DNA of 64,000 nucleotides from Corynebacterium lactis RW2-5 (GTDB lineage Bacteria > Actinomycetota > Actinomycetes > Mycobacteriales > Mycobacteriaceae), in NCBI RefSeq assembly GCF_001274895.1, contig NZ_CP006841.1, forward strand, positions 1,612,001-1,676,000, read 5' to 3'. Positions 61,206-64,000 of the stretch are shown piece by piece. Made by a program: the position numbers and the translations under genes. Below the pieces are notes generated by a model, which was not told where the DNA came from, made no database searches, and was given only the letters and a program-made list of their open reading frames with translations. Position 1 is the stretch's first letter, and every line of letters begins with the position of its first letter.

Positions 61206-61217
61206 TTTACTCACCTC

Positions 61218-61427
61218 CTAATTCCTCTTGGTTCCTATCGTTGATTCCTACCATATAGGAACCAGTAGGAATCCATCAATAAATAAACCAGGAATCGGGG
61301 GGAACCTTAATGAATATGCACTTCAAATCGGAACAACACTACTGGAATTACCAGTTTGATTTTCCTTCCACCCAGGGGAAACAGTCGCCATATTCCAGGT
61401 TTTGATTCCTCAAAGTTCCTGCCACAA
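61218..61427. promoter_or_regulatory. Lysis-lysogeny operator region
   Basis: The divergent 230-bp gap carries many copies of TTCCTA/TAGGAA: GGTTCCTA (61232), GATTCCTA (61244), TAGGAACC (61256), TAGGAATC (61267), CCAGGAATC (61289), and again GATTCCTC and GTTCCT near 61404-61422. Pairs form inverted repeats spaced about one helical turn or two. A minus-strand promoter TTGATG-16-TATATG overlaps the first cluster; CACAAT (61423-61428) is a -10 for the plus gene. These fit repressor operators. Confidence 0.75.
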
Positions 61428-61434
61428 TGGGGGT

Positions 61435-62334
61435 ATGAAACTCCTCGGCAATGCAATGAAACAGCGACGTCTGGCACTCAACCTGACGCAGTCAGACGTG
61501 GCAGAGCTCGCCGGGGTAACGGTTCGAACAATCGGCAAGCTTGAGCGCTCGGAAGCAACCAAAGTCAAAGCCTTGACTGCGGCTGGCATCGAACGCGCCC
61601 TCCAATGGGCACCCGGCAGCCTCGACACCATCCGCGACGGCGGAGAACCCACCGAACTACAACAACCCACGGAAACAGAGGCCGTCGGCAAGCAACCACC
61701 AACCCGGCCCGGCACACACAGCGACGAGTCAGGCGGGGTTGCGGAGTTGCGGCAGTCGATCCGCGATCTCGACCAGCTGCCCGGGTACGTACAGCGGGTT
61801 GTATTGGATCAGGCGGTGGATGAGCTTCCTCGGGCTATTGCAGCGTTGGACGATGAGCGGCGTGGGCGGCTAGTGCGGTACGCGTTCGGACTGTGGGATG
61901 AGATGGGTGGTACGCAAAGCACCCGTCGGCTCGCCGTCACCCTCGACGGGCAGCCCGCAGTGTGGGAACTCCATTCCCCCGGCAATTGGGTGATGATTCG
62001 GAGTCTCTACGCTGATGCCGGCCATGCGCCCTTTCCCGAGCGGGTCGGTGGAGCTATGCCAGCGGCGATGATTGAGGAGCGCCACGGTCGACTCCGAGAG
62101 CTTCCAGACTCGCTAGTCGCACGCATCGAGCAAAGCGCCACGACCCGGCGCGTCCACTCCGACGAGATGCTCGACATGTTCTTCAGTAGCGGGGCGCTAT
62201 CGAATCAACGAGACGATGCAGGACGAGCATCCCATACGGACGCCGCGGATAATGCGGGTGATTCGGCGGCGTCACCTGACGCTGATTCCGGGGATGGGAT
62301 AAGCGGTTTTAACGATCACCGGGAAGGTGCATAG
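61435..62334 (+). CDS. XRE-family transcriptional regulator (phage repressor candidate)
   Basis: The 299-residue protein has an N-terminal helix-turn-helix (MKQRRLALNLTQSDVAELAG + VTVRTIGKLER), a Pro/Glu/Thr linker, and a C-terminal about 190-residue part of unknown fold (LPGYVQRVVLDQAVDELPRA, VWELHSPGNWVMIRSLYADA). No LexA-type Ser/Lys protease motif is visible, so induction may not be by RecA cleavage. ATG 61435 is 6 bases after CACAAT: leaderless. It is followed within 3 bp by the ParB-like gene, so it may control that operon. Confidence 0.8.
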   Translation: MKLLGNAMKQRRLALNLTQSDVAELAGVTVRTIGKLERSEATKVKALTAAGIERALQWAPGSLDTIRDGGEPTELQQPTETEAVGKQPPTRPGTHSDESGGVAELRQSIRDLDQLPGYVQRVVLDQAVDELPRAIAALDDERRGRLVRYAFGLWDEMGGTQSTRRLAVTLDGQPAVWELHSPGNWVMIRSLYADAGHAPFPERVGGAMPAAMIEERHGRLRELPDSLVARIEQSATTRRVHSDEMLDMFFSSGALSNQRDDAGRASHTDAADNAGDSAASPDADSGDGISGFNDHREGA

Positions 62335-62336
62335 AT

Positions 62337-63845
62337 TTGAGTACTCCAAGAATGACCGACGTACAGAGTTGGAACCGGGAGTCCCTCCCCATCGTCCAAT
62401 TAAGCCTTGACTCGGAAAACCCGAGGACAGCAGACCCGCGACTTACCGGGTATAGCCCTCTCGAGCGAATGTTGTTAGTCGATGGCAACGCATGTATGGA
62501 GCTACTCGACGATATCGTTGCTACAGGCAGACTTAACCCGATAGAAAACATTATCTGTATCAAAGAGTCCGGCAACACAATAGTTCTCGAGGGAAACCGA
62601 AGGCTAACGTGCCTACAGGCTTGGGCTAATCCCTCGATAATTCCGGATCATTTGCCAGAGCTGGCCGAGTATCGACGGCAAGTTACCCTCATCAAGAAAA
62701 GTAGCTCCCAGGTTCCTATTTCGGAAGTCGAAGTTACGATTGCACCAGATAGAGAATCCGCTCAACGATGGATTTCCCTAAAACATGAATCAGGGAACGC
62801 CGGCCGTGGCGTGCGACGGTGGACGCCGATGATGCAAGAGTACGTCGAAAAGCGGAATAACCCCGAAAAGTGCCCTGCCACTTTAGCTTATGTTGAATTC
62901 CTATACGAGACATTCCCGAACCATGAAGAGCTTTCTGCTTCTCTGGACAAAGCCCTGAAGAAGTACACCAATCTGCAGCGAGTTCTAAAAAAGAAGCTTG
63001 CTCATCGCTATCTTGGCGTCCTGTACGAACATGGAAAAATCAACCCCCAATATCCTTACGCAACACTTCTCCCCGTCGCCTTAAAGTTGATTTCTGACCA
63101 GGCGAAAGATCATGCTCCCAACGGTGACGCTTGGTCACGAAGATTGAATAAAAATGAAGACGTCGAAGACTATTTCAACGAGTTCAAGGAGTTATGGCCT
63201 GAGAGTATTGGCGAAAAGCTCCAAGACACCAATCCAGACAATCATAGCAACCACAACATGCCGCCGAAGCCGGAGCCTGTCACTGAGAAAGAAACGGACA
63301 ACCCGAAATATCCCACGAATTCTTCCCTGAACTTGCACCAGGAAGAAATCGACTTCGGCCACCCAATTCCGCAAAGAAAAGTTTCCAAACCATCTCAATC
63401 GCATGTCTTCCGTGGCTTAGACCTCACAGCTTTCCCCGACCGGATTCACGACCTAGTACGACAGACTTCAAAGTTAAGAATCAATACTTATCCGGAAGTC
63501 ATCGCGACAGTAATGCGCACCATTGTTGACCTTTCTACGGGTTACTATCTCGAACAGAGAAACCTCTCAGCCAAAGGAAACCTAAACAAGCGTATTAGAA
63601 CTGCCCTTTTGAACGCGGATCCCTCATCCTCTACTAACCCCCCTGCCGAAAAGTGCACCGCTAATCAGAAGCTCTTTACCGAACTTAATCGCGGTTTAGG
63701 AAACTCACTTCAGTTAAGCGTCCACTCGGCAGAACGACGATCAAGCAGCTCAGACATCCTTCACGACGGGGACCTTTTCGCCAGCTATTTGGAAACGCTC
63801 AACACGAAGCTAGCTGGTGGCCATGAACGAGAAACTACGCAATAA
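62337..63845 (+). CDS. ParB/Srx-fold protein with C-terminal helical domain
   Basis: The 502-residue protein has an N-terminal ParB-like fold: IVATGRLNPIENIICIKESG, then VLEGNRRLTCLQAW (the GNRR motif that replaces GHRR of ParB and can bind or hydrolyse nucleotides). The middle is helical, followed by a charged linker (about residues 290-345) and a C-terminal about 140-residue helical domain (YPEVIATVMRTIVDLSTGYY) seen in several such stand-alone proteins. TTG 62337 follows GGAAGG and the repressor stop. With the methylase downstream it suggests a defence or anti-restriction operon. Confidence 0.7.
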   Translation: MSTPRMTDVQSWNRESLPIVQLSLDSENPRTADPRLTGYSPLERMLLVDGNACMELLDDIVATGRLNPIENIICIKESGNTIVLEGNRRLTCLQAWANPSIIPDHLPELAEYRRQVTLIKKSSSQVPISEVEVTIAPDRESAQRWISLKHESGNAGRGVRRWTPMMQEYVEKRNNPEKCPATLAYVEFLYETFPNHEELSASLDKALKKYTNLQRVLKKKLAHRYLGVLYEHGKINPQYPYATLLPVALKLISDQAKDHAPNGDAWSRRLNKNEDVEDYFNEFKELWPESIGEKLQDTNPDNHSNHNMPPKPEPVTEKETDNPKYPTNSSLNLHQEEIDFGHPIPQRKVSKPSQSHVFRGLDLTAFPDRIHDLVRQTSKLRINTYPEVIATVMRTIVDLSTGYYLEQRNLSAKGNLNKRIRTALLNADPSSSTNPPAEKCTANQKLFTELNRGLGNSLQLSVHSAERRSSSSDILHDGDLFASYLETLNTKLAGGHERETTQ

Positions 63846-63854
63846 TACTGACTC

Positions 63855-64000
63855 ATGAGGTACCTTTCACCGCTGCGATACCCAGGAGGCAAAGCACGCC
63901 TAGCCCCCTACCTCCAGCGACTCATCAACGCCCAAACACCCCGCCCCGCCCACTACGCAGAACCCTTCGCCGGGGGTGCGGGCGCAGCGTTGAAACTGCT
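63855..64000 (+). CDS. D12-class DNA adenine methyltransferase (N-terminal part, cut by window edge)
   Basis: The first 48 residues show the class signature: LSPLRYPGGKARLAPYL (SAM-binding FxGGK-type motif) and YAEPFAGGAGAALKL (EPFxGxG motif). The rest lies outside. It starts 9 bp after the ParB-like gene and belongs to the same operon. Dam-like methylases on prophages protect phage DNA from host restriction or serve in a modification-dependent defence system. Confidence 0.9.
   Translation, partial: MRYLSPLRYPGGKARLAPYLQRLINAQTPRPAHYAEPFAGGAGAALKL

Overview
The window is a piece of a Corynebacterium-type chromosome (Mycobacteriales). The evidence is the backbone order polA - rpsA - coaE - uvrB - universal stress gene, an aminotransferase close to the mycobacterial protein annotated as DapC, promoters placed so that several transcripts look leaderless, and moderately high GC. 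No 16S rRNA or species marker is present, so the species is not claimed.

Layout. 1-13.5 kb is host backbone: the end of an RNA-polymerase/DNA-helicase-like gene, a universal stress protein, uvrB, a nitrobindin-like protein, a DUF559 protein, an ABC transporter with its own two-component system, a lipoprotein, an aminotransferase, coaE and a glutathionyl-hydroquinone-reductase-like protein. 13.7-19.4 kb is a scrambled accessory island: a frameshifted IS30-family element, an IS256-family element, truncated phage genes (scaffold, excisionase-like HTH, small membrane proteins), two paralogous small acidic genes, and five near-identical copies of a 34-bp repeat that sit at the module joints. 19.6-26.2 kb is backbone again (rpsA, polA, a TetR regulator, a DUF368 transporter, a tRNA with CAA anticodon).

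From the tRNA rightwards (about 26.2-64 kb, continuing past the window) lies a siphovirus-type prophage. On the minus strand, in transcription order from the right, it has repressor/operator region, early small genes, HNH proteins, terminase small and large subunits, portal (frameshifted in a G8 run), a MuF head protein with a C-terminal EndoU-like toxin domain and a small downstream gene that is probably its immunity gene, scaffold, decoration protein, major capsid, four head-tail joining genes, major tail protein, G/GT tail chaperones with a -1 slippery site, a 1,927-residue tape measure with two muralytic domains, tail tip proteins, tail fibre, endolysin and holin-like proteins. The far right holds an XRE regulator, a ParB-like protein and the start of a D12-class adenine methylase on the plus strand: a likely cargo or defence operon. 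The integrase is not in the window.

The most interesting idea is a link between the island and the prophage. In the prophage the slot between the MuF toxin gene and scaffold carries the presumed immunity gene. In the island, the gene directly upstream of the scaffold remnant is one of the two paralogous small acidic genes, and the other stands alone with its own terminator between two 34-bp repeats. The island may therefore be a store of orphan immunity genes assembled through the 34-bp repeat. This is inference; the repeats, gene order and paralogy are seen directly.
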